Source: Lachnospiraceae bacterium (GTDB taxonomy: Bacteria > Bacillota > Clostridia > Lachnospirales > Lachnospiraceae). Taken from it: 64,000 nt of DNA. The stretch is from the NCBI GenBank assembly GCA_018053995.1, contig JAGPKJ010000002.1, forward strand, positions 5,772 to 69,771. Direction: 5' to 3'. The position numbers were made by a program, and so were the translations under genes. How positions within the stretch are numbered: the first letter of the stretch is position 1; every line of letters begins with the position of its first letter. Of the stretch, positions 24,940 to 33,014 are shown piece by piece. The notes under the pieces were generated by a model. That model was not told the origin of the DNA. It saw only the letters and a program-made list of their open reading frames with translations, and searched no databases.

Positions 24940-25978
24940 AACATTAGGGCGTTCGGTCTATCTGAATGATATGACAGACGTTATGCCTGCCGCAGTCTCT
25001 GCGGCGGGTGTTCCGCCTGTTTTTATTTCACTTCACGTCAAGGAAGAATTTGACAGAGACTTTACTGTAAGGGCAGTGAAACTGATAAATGAGCTCAATG
25101 AAAAAGGGTACAGAGTCCTGGCAGATGTTTCAAAAGAGACTTTAGAACAGTTTAAGGAAAATGACATATCGGTACTTGCTCAAAGACTTGGACTGTGGGG
25201 AGTCAGAATAGATTATGGATTTTCCCTGAGCGAGATATGCGATATAGCATCAGTGATTCCTACAGTCGTAAACGCATCTACGGTAAATGAAAAGGATGCC
25301 GGTATAATAGCATCATCCGGAAAATGTATTATGGCGATGCATAATTTCTATCCCAGACCTGAAACGGGACTCGATGAGGATTATCTTCACGAATCAACAG
25401 AGATGCTTCATGCGGCCGGGTTTAAAGTTATCGCTTTTATTTCCGGGGATATGAAAAAACGCGGTCCGATATTCGAAGGACTTCCAACTGTAGAGAATTA
25501 CAGAAAACTTATGCCATATGAAGCGTATCTTAATCTGATACTTAAAGACGGGGTAGATCAGGTATTTGTAGGAGATCCGGAGATAAGCAGTAAAGAGCTT
25601 AACAGGATAAACAGATTTATAGATGATCAGGTTGTAGAAGTACCGTGTATACTTAAAGAAAAATATCAGGATATTTATGGCAGAGAGTATACGTGCCGCG
25701 TGGATTCTCCAGGGAGACTTATAAGATTTCAGGAGTCCCGGGGATTTGGATATCAGGATGAAACGGAAATAAGACCTGAGAATAATACTTGCAGAATCAA
25801 AGGTTCAATAACGATAGATAATTCAAACTACAGCAGATATTGCGGAGAGCTGCAGATCATCAGAGAAGATCTTCCGTGCGATGAAAGAGTCAATGTTATA
25901 GGAAATGTGAAGCCGGGATATATAGAAGTGATTGACAGGATCGTCAGAGGAAGAAAATTCAGACTTGTTGTAGAATGA
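24917..25978 (+). CDS. mupG: 6-phospho-N-acetylmuramidase, MupG/DUF871 family
   Basis: A 353-residue DUF871 protein: an N-terminal TIM-barrel (LGLWGVRIDYGFSLSEICD, MAMHNFYPRPETGLDEDYL, QVFVGDPEIS) and a C-terminal cyclophilin-like domain from about residue 240. Staphylococcal MupG of this family splits MurNAc-6P-GlcNAc, imported by the PTS, into MurNAc-6P and GlcNAc. It overlaps the EIIBC gene by 23 bases, so its start could be ATG 24917, 24923 or 24932; the last best matches family proteins. Its presence suggests the operon takes up the disaccharide. Confidence 0.87.
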   Translation: MQMLPMPETLGRSVYLNDMTDVMPAAVSAAGVPPVFISLHVKEEFDRDFTVRAVKLINELNEKGYRVLADVSKETLEQFKENDISVLAQRLGLWGVRIDYGFSLSEICDIASVIPTVVNASTVNEKDAGIIASSGKCIMAMHNFYPRPETGLDEDYLHESTEMLHAAGFKVIAFISGDMKKRGPIFEGLPTVENYRKLMPYEAYLNLILKDGVDQVFVGDPEISSKELNRINRFIDDQVVEVPCILKEKYQDIYGREYTCRVDSPGRLIRFQESRGFGYQDETEIRPENNTCRIKGSITIDNSNYSRYCGELQIIREDLPCDERVNVIGNVKPGYIEVIDRIVRGRKFRLVVE

Positions 25979-25999
25979 ACAGAGAATTGGAAGCTTAAA

Positions 26000-26048
26000 A
26001 ATGAGGGAACCACGTTTTTGAAAGCGAAGCAATTAGTAGCATTATGTA
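26000..26048. repeat. Dispersed repeat copy (GGAACCAC..GAAGCAATT type)
   Basis: Reads GGGAACCACGTTTTTGAAAG then CGAAGCAATTAGTAGCATTA, close to the copy at 34155-34215 and to the second half of 43344-43427. Lies between mupG and the EIIA gene. Confidence 0.65.
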
Positions 26049-26078
26049 TAGACTGAAAAAGACTTGGAGAAAAAAATC

Positions 26079-26582
26079 ATGTTTGAAGTATTTAGAAAAA
26101 AAGAGACACTAGAGCCGATAAGTGTTTCAGATAGTATGGTAGTAGCTCCTGCGGACGGCGAAATGATACCGATTGAGCAGGTCAATGACAAAGTCTTTTC
26201 ACAGAAGATGATGGGTGACGGCGTAGCTTTTAAGTATGATGGCAGAAGCATAACATTATGCGCGCCGGCAAATGGAGTGCTCAGTATGCTCTATCCTACA
26301 GGGCACGCATTTGGTGTGACTATGAACAATGGAGTACAGATCATGGTTCATATCGGGCTGGATACAGTAGAAGCCAATGGTGACGGCTTCAGGCTTTGTT
26401 CATTAAAGCAGGACGATCCGGTAAAGTCAGGCGATCCGATCGTCGAAGTAGACCTTGATAAACTTAGAAAGACTTACGATATGACAACGATGCTCATCGT
26501 AGTTGATGCAAATGGACAGGATATCAGGTTTAATGATCCTTGTCAGGTAAAACGCGGTGATAGTATCATCGAAAAGATGTGA
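26079..26582 (+). CDS. PTS EIIA, glucose type
   Basis: A 167-residue EIIA of the glucose/Crr class with VVAPADGEMIPIEQVND, the first His region GHAFGVTMNNGVQ and the phosphorylated His in IMVHIGLDTVEANGDGF. It supplies the phosphate-transfer domain missing from the EIIBC. TTGGAGA is 8 bases before ATG 26079; a TTG at 26064 is an alternative. Confidence 0.92.
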   Translation: MFEVFRKKETLEPISVSDSMVVAPADGEMIPIEQVNDKVFSQKMMGDGVAFKYDGRSITLCAPANGVLSMLYPTGHAFGVTMNNGVQIMVHIGLDTVEANGDGFRLCSLKQDDPVKSGDPIVEVDLDKLRKTYDMTTMLIVVDANGQDIRFNDPCQVKRGDSIIEKM

Positions 26583-26638
26583 GATATTTTGATCGTTGAT
26601 TTGTTATGATCATAGAAATTTCTGGAGGAAAATAAAAT

Positions 26639-26896
26639 ATGAAATCATTTACCTATACTGTTACAGATGAATTAGGACTGCATGCCCGTCCGGCAAGTCA
26701 GCTTGTAAAGGAATCAAAGAAATATAAAAGCACCATAACTGTATCAGACGGTGTAAAGAAAACAACAGCTGCACAGCTTATGATGCTTATGTCTATGGGA
26801 ATAAAAAAAGGTGCTACAGTTACGGTCTCTATTGAAGGTGAAGATGAAGAAATCGCATATGTTGCAATTCAGCAGTTTTTTAAAGATAATCTTTAA
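26639..26896 (+). CDS. HPr-like phosphocarrier protein
   Basis: An 85-residue HPr with the phosphorylated His in ELGLHARPASQLV. In the helix that carries regulatory Ser46 of Bacillus HPr, this protein reads KTTAAQLMMLMSMGIKKG, with Gln aligned to Ser46, so control by HPr kinase is unlikely. GGAGGA lies 9 bases before the ATG. It is a dedicated or the general HPr of the strain; its last codons form half of a terminator hairpin. Confidence 0.9.
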   Translation: MKSFTYTVTDELGLHARPASQLVKESKKYKSTITVSDGVKKTTAAQLMMLMSMGIKKGATVTVSIEGEDEEIAYVAIQQFFKDNL

Positions 26897-26906
26897 GATT
26901 ATCTTT
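26882..26906. terminator. Bidirectional terminator spanning two convergent stop codons
   Basis: AAAGATAATC (26882-26891) pairs perfectly with GATTATCTTT (26897-26906) around TTTAA, which holds the HPr stop. The right arm holds the stop of the minus-strand NuoC-like gene. Runs of A and T on either side suit both directions. Confidence 0.8.
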
Positions 26907-27306
26907 TTCCGTCCGCTCGCTCATCTACATTTGCTTTGCGAAGGTCTGCGAGCGGTGTAACAAGGATCTGTCCTTCTCCGGAGATTAGATTTTCAGGAAG
27001 CATTAATCTCTTGGAAGTATCAAGCCCTTCAAAGTTCACATTCATAAATTCGTGAATCTGTCTCTCCGGCCACTGCGCCGCAAGATCATATATGTCTTCG
27101 ATCGAAGGAAGTGTTTCTTCGCCCTTGACTTCAAAGATACTCAGTTCTTTTCCTGTACCGAATTCGTACGAAACTACCGCTGCTCCGTCATTATCGCGGT
27201 ATCCATGGATCATCAGGAGCGGAAGGCCTGCGTCGTGCATCTTCCTGGCTGTTGATACTATCTGGTCTTTTGTGATCTCTGTCTTAGTGTTGATCTGTGT
27301 TTCCAT
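26899..27306 (-). CDS. NuoC/EchD-like subunit of the membrane [NiFe] hydrogenase
   Basis: A 135-residue protein of the 30-kDa complex I subunit family. The diagnostic C-terminal part is YDLAAQWPERQIHEFMNVNF followed by DTSKRLMLPE, the hydrogenase/complex I NuoC signature region; the N-terminal part is a small alpha/beta domain. It is the last gene of the minus-strand hydrogenase locus, 73 bases after hypE and 13 kb from the large subunit with which its relatives form the peripheral arm. GGAGGA lies 8 bases before ATG 27306. Confidence 0.82.
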   Translation of the reverse strand: METQINTKTEITKDQIVSTARKMHDAGLPLLMIHGYRDNDGAAVVSYEFGTGKELSIFEVKGEETLPSIEDIYDLAAQWPERQIHEFMNVNFEGLDTSKRLMLPENLISGEGQILVTPLADLRKANVDERADGKR

Positions 27307-27379
27307 AGTAATCCTCCATAAAATTAATTTCGAAGCTTGCATTTCTGCTAAACCTACGAACTGCTTTCGACCCCTTGGT

Positions 27380-28405
27380 TTAGCAGATCCTTGGCAGCTG
27401 CGCGCCGGCAAGTTTATTGAGGATCCGGCCTGCTCCTAAAGCTGTTTTCATTATAACACAACCGGGATGATCAGATGTGCATTTTCCAATGACTGCAGCA
27501 TTTTTTCCGTAAGGAGTACTTCGCATTGCGGAAAGCACTTCATGTTCCTTATCAGGAGAGACTATGCAAAGCATCTTTCCTTCACATGCGCAGTAAAGAG
27601 GGTCAAGCCCAAGCATGTTGCAGGCGCTTTTGACGCCGGGATCTACAGGAACACTGTCATGCTCAAGAAGGATCCCGAAATCACGATTCTCACAGAATTC
27701 ATTTAGAGTAGTCGCAACGCCGCCCCTGGTAGGATCGCGAAGTATACGAACCTCGCCACATCCTGCAGAACAGACAGCTTTCATCATATCATTAAGCGGT
27801 GCGCAATCACTGAGGACGGAATCCGAAGACAGTCCAAGGTCGCCTCGTGCGAGCATTACCGCAGCAGCGTGGTCGCCACATGTTCCCGAGATAAGAATCG
27901 AATCACCGGGCTTTATCGCGTCCGGTCCAAGTCCGGGATATATGATCCTGCCAACACCGGCTGTGTTTATGTAGAGCTTGTCTGCTTTGCCGTGTCCGAC
28001 TACTTTTGTGTCGCCGGTCACGATCTTTACACCTGTCTTTCGGGCTTCTTCGGCAGCTGAATTTACGACGTTTCTAAGTACACGTATTGGCAGCCCTTCT
28101 TCAATTATCAGGGAAAATGAGAGGTATAGCGGTTCGGCGCCGCACATTGATACATCATTTACCGTGCCGCATACGGCGAGCTTTCCGATATTACCGCCGG
28201 GAAATTCAAGTGGATCTACGACGAAACTGTCGGTCGAGAAAGCGAGCCTGCCCGGCATCTCCGGCAGTACCGCGCCATCACACATCGCGTCCAGTTCCGG
28301 GTTATTGAAAGCAGGACGGATGATCTCGTCGATAAGCTGAGATGTTTTTGTTCCGCCACTCCCAAAATCCAATGTAATAAGTTGATTGTCTGAAAGACTT
28401 CCCAT
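27380..28405 (-). CDS. hypE: [NiFe] hydrogenase maturation protein HypE
   Basis: A 341-residue AIR-synthase-fold protein that dehydrates the carbamoyl group on its C-terminal Cys to a thiocyanate, the source of the CN ligands of the NiFe site. It ends in the required PRIC. Other marks are LDFGSGGTKTSQLI at the start, VVGHGKADKLYIN and LRDPTRGGVATTLNEF. ATG 28405 has GAGG upstream. It follows hypC and hypD in the second half of the locus. Confidence 0.96.
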   Translation of the reverse strand: MGSLSDNQLITLDFGSGGTKTSQLIDEIIRPAFNNPELDAMCDGAVLPEMPGRLAFSTDSFVVDPLEFPGGNIGKLAVCGTVNDVSMCGAEPLYLSFSLIIEEGLPIRVLRNVVNSAAEEARKTGVKIVTGDTKVVGHGKADKLYINTAGVGRIIYPGLGPDAIKPGDSILISGTCGDHAAAVMLARGDLGLSSDSVLSDCAPLNDMMKAVCSAGCGEVRILRDPTRGGVATTLNEFCENRDFGILLEHDSVPVDPGVKSACNMLGLDPLYCACEGKMLCIVSPDKEHEVLSAMRSTPYGKNAAVIGKCTSDHPGCVIMKTALGAGRILNKLAGAQLPRIC

Positions 28406-28461
28406 ATTGAACCTCATTTCTCATATATACTTGCACAAATCGGAACATGTTTCTGGAAAAT

Positions 28462-29553
28462 TCAACTTTCATATTTATATGCTGCAGCGCATGAGCCTTC
28501 GCCTGAGACCATGCATGGGCCGACGGGATCTGATGGGGTGCAGACCTTGCCGAACATCGGGCATTCATGCGGAGTGATGATACCGCGCAGCACATCGCCG
28601 CATCTGCATGATGTGGAAATGAGAGGTCCAGTCGGATCATATCCGAATCTGGCTGCGGCATCAAATTTACGGTATTCTTTTTTTATCGCAAGACCGCTCA
28701 GCGGGATCTCACCAAGACCGCGCCACGAGCTGCTGCAGGGTTCAAAAACTTCATCAGTGATTTTCTGAGCTGCAGTATTTCCGGCAGAAGAAACGGCACG
28801 GGTATACTCGTTAACGAGCCGGGGTGCTCCGGTACTTATTTGCCGGCAAAGCTCATAAACTGATGCCGCGAGATCTTCAGTCTCGAATCCGGCAACTACG
28901 GCGGGAAGTCCATATTCTTTCGGAAGAAATGAAAAGGCGTCAGAACCGGTGATAACTGCGACATGACCCGGGCAGAGAAGACCATCAACACAGCACTCTG
29001 GGTCGTCAAGGATCGCGCGGACTGCCGGCGGTGTAAGCTTAAGAAGACTGAGTACGGAAAAGTTCTTAAGATGCATGGCGGAAGCTTCCTTGATAAGTAC
29101 GGCGGTTCCGGGAGTAGTCGTTTCAAAGCCGACAGCGATAAAAATGACATTCTTGTCAGGATTTTGCGTGGCAATACCTAGGGCATCTATCGGAGAATAA
29201 ACCATTCGGATATCACAGCCTTCGGACTGCGCCGATGCGAGACTGTGACCTTTTTCAGAGCCCGGGATGCGAAGGAGATCGCCATATGACGACAATATCA
29301 CGTCAGGAAGCTTTGCGATCCGTAATATCTCATCGAGCGCTTCTGAAGGAGTGACACAGACCGGGCATCCGGGACCGGAGATCAGCTGTACGCTGCCTGG
29401 CAGGACTTTCTTCAGTCCGCATTCAGCGATCGCCATGGTGTGAGTACCGCATACTTCCATGAGACGGATCGGATGATCAGCGTTATGACCGGGAAATGTC
29501 ATGTCTTTTATTTTGTTGATGAACAGTTCCGGGTCAGTTTTATTTGTTCTCAT
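28462..29553 (-). CDS. hypD: [NiFe] hydrogenase maturation protein HypD
   Basis: A 363-residue iron-sulfur protein that holds the Fe(CN)2CO unit together with HypC. Seen are MEVCGTHTMAIAECG, SGPGCPVCVTP (CxxC region), GFETTTPGTAVL and the C-terminal Cys set SCRCGDVLRG..CPMFGKVC for the [4Fe-4S] cluster. It overlaps hypC by 14 bases. Confidence 0.96.
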   Translation of the reverse strand: MRTNKTDPELFINKIKDMTFPGHNADHPIRLMEVCGTHTMAIAECGLKKVLPGSVQLISGPGCPVCVTPSEALDEILRIAKLPDVILSSYGDLLRIPGSEKGHSLASAQSEGCDIRMVYSPIDALGIATQNPDKNVIFIAVGFETTTPGTAVLIKEASAMHLKNFSVLSLLKLTPPAVRAILDDPECCVDGLLCPGHVAVITGSDAFSFLPKEYGLPAVVAGFETEDLAASVYELCRQISTGAPRLVNEYTRAVSSAGNTAAQKITDEVFEPCSSSWRGLGEIPLSGLAIKKEYRKFDAAARFGYDPTGPLISTSCRCGDVLRGIITPHECPMFGKVCTPSDPVGPCMVSGEGSCAAAYKYES

Positions 29554-29779
29554 AATCTTCTTTGAGTGCTTCCTCTACTTCATGGATTGCTTCAAGATTT
29601 TCAAGAGCCTGTTTTTCTTTTAATATCTCTATCGCAAATCCTGCGTGAACGATAACGTAATCACCGGCTTTGACCTGCGGAACGAGATCGAGGCGCACAT
29701 TCCGGCGGATGCCATCCATCTCACAGATGCCGTCATTTTCTTTTTTTTCTATAAGTTTAAGCGGAACAGCTACACACAT
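29540..29779 (-). CDS. hypC: [NiFe] hydrogenase maturation chaperone HypC
   Basis: A 79-residue chaperone starting MCVAVPLKLIEK; the Cys after the initiator Met binds the iron unit. GDYVIVHAGFAIEIL is the family's second conserved block. AGGAGA lies 8 bases before the ATG. It heads the hypCDE group and is preceded by a 700-base gap with a palindrome array. Confidence 0.95.
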   Translation of the reverse strand: MCVAVPLKLIEKKENDGICEMDGIRRNVRLDLVPQVKAGDYVIVHAGFAIEILKEKQALENLEAIHEVEEALKEDYENK

Positions 29780-29827
29780 GATTATTCATCTCCTGATCAA
29801 TCCTGGTTTTCTGATTTCGTATATATG

Positions 29828-29876
29828 GAATTGCGCGAGCTTCCAAGGGAATAGAAGCAATCGCAGCGTTATAACA
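29828..29876. repeat. Dispersed repeat copy with variant hairpin
   Basis: GAATTGCGCGAGCTTCC, AAGGGAATA and GAAGCAATCGCAGCGTTATA follow the plan of the 43344-43427 copy. The inner stem here is TTCC/GGAA where that copy has GTTTTC/GAAAAC, so pairing is kept although the bases differ. Confidence 0.65.
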
Positions 29877-29935
29877 AGTCAAGTCAGTCAAGTCCGAAAA
29901 AGTGTGTAAATTGTTCTCAGTTGAAAATGATTGGC

Positions 29936-30284
29936 AATACAGTATTCTGATGTAAACACCTTTTCTATACTGTATTTTTGATTTCGATTTTATCCTTCAA
30001 AAAAATCATACAGTATTTTTGATTTGAATTGTTACAGATACTGTATTTTTTGTGTGAATCAAGGGGTCAATACCTCGAAAAATCATTCTGATAAAATAAA
30101 ATACAGTATATATGAACATTTATGTTGCATTTACTGCAATTTTTGGAGACAGACCCCCTTAATGTTTTTTTAATTACAGTATAGGAGCTGACTTTTTCTA
30201 TAGATACTGTATCGCATTTTACCGTAAACATTTCTTGATGAAAAAATGCAGTATAAATGAGGCATACACCTACAGGTACTGTAA
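29936..30284. promoter_or_regulatory. Array of ten ATACWGTAT palindromes in five 30-bp pairs
   Basis: Centres are at 29941, 29971, 30012, 30042, 30105, 30135, 30178, 30208, 30250 and 30280. Each pair has ATACAGTAT on the left and ATACTGTAT on the right with centres exactly 30 bases apart; pairs repeat every 71, 93, 73 and 72 bases. All core pentamers (CAGTA or TACTG) are intact; 30135, 30178, 30250 and 30280 have one or more flank changes. The sequence between sites is not conserved. Spacing near whole turns of DNA suggests a protein bound on one face, upstream of hypC. Confidence 0.75.
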
Positions 30285-30482
30285 CAATTTTACATGATTC
30301 AACACACGTAGAAATTCAAGAATGTTATGTCAACCGCAACAAGAAGGTTGAAATTGCATCAAAAGTCAACATAGTTTACCCATATGATGCATAATACTAT
30401 CATCAAAGTGCACTAGTCAAAATAGCCATGATACGTGTATCTAAATTAACGACGATGTACATGTTGAAAATAAGAGTAATAG

Positions 30483-33014
30483 CTATTTTGTCGTGATGCG
30501 GTGGGCAGCGATCGCGAGCTGACCGAGAGAAATGCCTTCGTCGCATGTTGAAACGCGTTTGTGAGTAAACACCTTGAAATCGCACGCCTCAAGTTCTGGA
30601 ACGATCAGTCCAAGCAGGTGAGTGTTGAGGAACACGCCGCCGGAAAGTACAACACGGTTAAGACTCGGGTCAAGTTCACGAGCTCTCTGACACATCATAA
30701 CACCTGCGCGTGCAATATACTTGTGAAAAATAGCGGCGTAGAGGGAAACCGCCATGACTATTCCCTTCGTCATGACGGAAACAAGTGAGCGTATAAGCTC
30801 TCTTGTATCAAGTCTGTATATACCTGCTGCATCAGTATAGAATACTGGTTCTGGACATTCAATACCCTTAAGAGCAGTATAGGAACCGGATTCCGACAGA
30901 AACGGGTCAGCAAGTGCTTCAAGCAGTACAGCGCCCTGACCTTCATAGGATACTGTGCCGCAGCCGGTCAGCAGCGAGTATATGCCGTCAAACAGTCTTC
31001 CCATTCCGGAACTGTCCATGCAGCCGGTACCGGAAGTGATCATATCAGTGAGTATGCTACTCGCGCTTACATCACATGTATCAGTATTCCTGTTGCGTCT
31101 GTCATGCACGTTCGCGTCAGTCAAATGGAACAGGTGATATGCGCTCTCAGGTATTCCTGCATCGACAGCGAGCGCCAATGCGATACGTCTGATCTCTTTG
31201 ACTGCGGTGTCTCCGCCTGCAAGCTTAATAGGTCTGATCGAACATACACGTTTAAAATCATTATAATCGCCGACAAGGCATTCCCCGCCCCAGATCGTGT
31301 TATCGGAGCCAAGACCGGTTCCGTCCCATGTGAGGGCGATACATGCGCCGTCAAGACCGTTGTCTGCCATACACGAAGCCATATGCGCATGATGATGCTG
31401 AACCTTAAGAAGTGGCAGGGTCTTAAGTTCATTTTCAGCATATGAAGTTGACATATAATCAGGATGAAGATCACATACAGCGTAGCGCGGGCTTATGCCG
31501 AAAAGATTTTCAAACCGCGAGATCTGATTTCTGTAATGATCATACGTTTCGATATTTTTAAGGTCGCCGATGTGCTGGCTTATAAAGACTTCGTTTCCGC
31601 GTCCCAGTGCAAATGAAGCTTTCTGTTCGGAACCGAGTGCGATGATCCCGTCACAGTCACGGCCCATGATAACTGGCTGCGGCGCGTATCCGCGGCTTCG
31701 TCTGATAAAATAAGTCTTATGGTCATAGATTCTTACAAGGCTGTCATCGCATGGTGATACGATATCGCGGTCATGAAAAAGAAATCCGTCAGCGATACCT
31801 GCAAGCCGCCGTTTCGCCTCATCATTTCCGGTGCATATCGGACAGTCCGAAATATTGGCGCTCGTCATCACGAGCATGTCAAAACCGTTGCCGCTATAGG
31901 CGTTATGCATTAGTTCTTCATATTCAGAATCTGAATAGTCACGTTTATCAGTACGTTCAGGCTTTTCGCTTTCATATGGAGTCTTTTCAAACAGCAGCAC
32001 GTGAAGCGGCGTATATGGGAGCATAACCCCGAGTTCAGGCGTTTTTGAGAGCCAGCTGAATGAATCAGGGTCTTTTTTTCTAAGAAGCACGATCGGGCTC
32101 CTTGCGCTCTTAAGGAGTTTTTCTTCATCGGAGGTAACATTGCATATTTTGCGAACCGTGTCGATGTCACGGCACATGACCGCGAGCGGTTTTTCTTCTC
32201 GGTGTTTGCGTGACCGGAGGCGCATTACGGCATTTTCGTCATCGGCTAGACACGACAGGTGGAAGCCGCCGATTCCCTTTACTGCAAGGACTTTTCCGGA
32301 AAATAAAAGACGTCTTGCGTCATACAACGCTTTGTCGGAATCCTTATCACTGACAGATGCTAAATGTGAGTCAGAATATAAATCAGTGATATCGGCAGTT
32401 GGCTTAGCAGCATCTGTTGCTGAGTTGATTCCATTATCATTGGGGAATTCATAGTAGAGCCCAGGTCCGCACGCAGGGCACGCGACAGGCTGTGCGTGAT
32501 ATCTGCGGTTGCCTATATCTTTATATTCTTTGGCACATTCACTGCACATAGGAAATGAAGACATGCTTGTATTTATGCGGTCATACGGAACCGTGCGGAT
32601 GATGGAGAATCTGGGTCCGCAGTTTGTACAGTTGATGAATGGATAACGATAATGTCTGTCCGAAGGGTCTAGAAGTTCACGTCTGCAGTCGTCACATATC
32701 CCGATATCAGGGGAAACAAGAGTATTCGGAGATCCGTCCTTGCTGTCAAGAATACGGAAATCCGTATATCCTGCATTGATATTGTCTCTGGTCACAGAGA
32801 TATTTTCAATGACCGCAAATGGCGGAGCCTGTTCTTTTATTTCCCGGACAAAAGGTTCGGAGACTTTTGCAGAACACTCTATATCAAGTTCGAGACCGTC
32901 GGAAGTGTTACATACAGTTCCGACGATCCCGAATCTTTGTGACAGTCTGTGAAGGAAAGGTCTGAATCCGACACCTTGGACAATTCCCGTTATTATTATA
33001 TGGAGGTGTACCAT
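30483..33014 (-). CDS. hypF: [NiFe] hydrogenase maturation carbamoyltransferase HypF
   Basis: An 843-residue multi-domain protein that makes carbamoyl-AMP and passes the carbamoyl group to HypE. In order: acylphosphatase domain (IITGIVQGVGFRPFLHRL), two zinc-finger sets (CDDCRREL..NCTNCGPRFS and CSECAKEY..CPACGPG), a YrdC-like domain (AVKGIGGFHLSC) and a Kae1-like C-terminal domain (VQHHHAHMASCM, LTWDGTGLG). The start codon directly abuts the stop of the ferredoxin subunit, so translation is probably coupled. Confidence 0.96.
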   Translation of the reverse strand: MVHLHIIITGIVQGVGFRPFLHRLSQRFGIVGTVCNTSDGLELDIECSAKVSEPFVREIKEQAPPFAVIENISVTRDNINAGYTDFRILDSKDGSPNTLVSPDIGICDDCRRELLDPSDRHYRYPFINCTNCGPRFSIIRTVPYDRINTSMSSFPMCSECAKEYKDIGNRRYHAQPVACPACGPGLYYEFPNDNGINSATDAAKPTADITDLYSDSHLASVSDKDSDKALYDARRLLFSGKVLAVKGIGGFHLSCLADDENAVMRLRSRKHREEKPLAVMCRDIDTVRKICNVTSDEEKLLKSARSPIVLLRKKDPDSFSWLSKTPELGVMLPYTPLHVLLFEKTPYESEKPERTDKRDYSDSEYEELMHNAYSGNGFDMLVMTSANISDCPICTGNDEAKRRLAGIADGFLFHDRDIVSPCDDSLVRIYDHKTYFIRRSRGYAPQPVIMGRDCDGIIALGSEQKASFALGRGNEVFISQHIGDLKNIETYDHYRNQISRFENLFGISPRYAVCDLHPDYMSTSYAENELKTLPLLKVQHHHAHMASCMADNGLDGACIALTWDGTGLGSDNTIWGGECLVGDYNDFKRVCSIRPIKLAGGDTAVKEIRRIALALAVDAGIPESAYHLFHLTDANVHDRRNRNTDTCDVSASSILTDMITSGTGCMDSSGMGRLFDGIYSLLTGCGTVSYEGQGAVLLEALADPFLSESGSYTALKGIECPEPVFYTDAAGIYRLDTRELIRSLVSVMTKGIVMAVSLYAAIFHKYIARAGVMMCQRARELDPSLNRVVLSGGVFLNTHLLGLIVPELEACDFKVFTHKRVSTCDEGISLGQLAIAAHRITTK

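Larger units (their letters stand above)
29780..30482. other. 700-base AT-rich gap between hypC and hypF
   Basis: Holds no gene that I can support. It contains a dispersed repeat copy (29828-29876), then the ten-site ATACWGTAT array (29936-30284). Transcription of hypCDE on the minus strand would start inside or next to the array. Confidence 0.7.

Noticed and set aside
29936..30284. CRISPR-like array in the hypC upstream region
   Set aside because: Only short palindromes recur, spacing is set by helical turns, and no repeat of 23 bp or more exists.
30820..30960. Additional CAGTAT or ATACTG motifs within hypF as part of the operator array
   Set aside because: They are in coding sequence, lack the paired 30-base spacing and could be chance matches.
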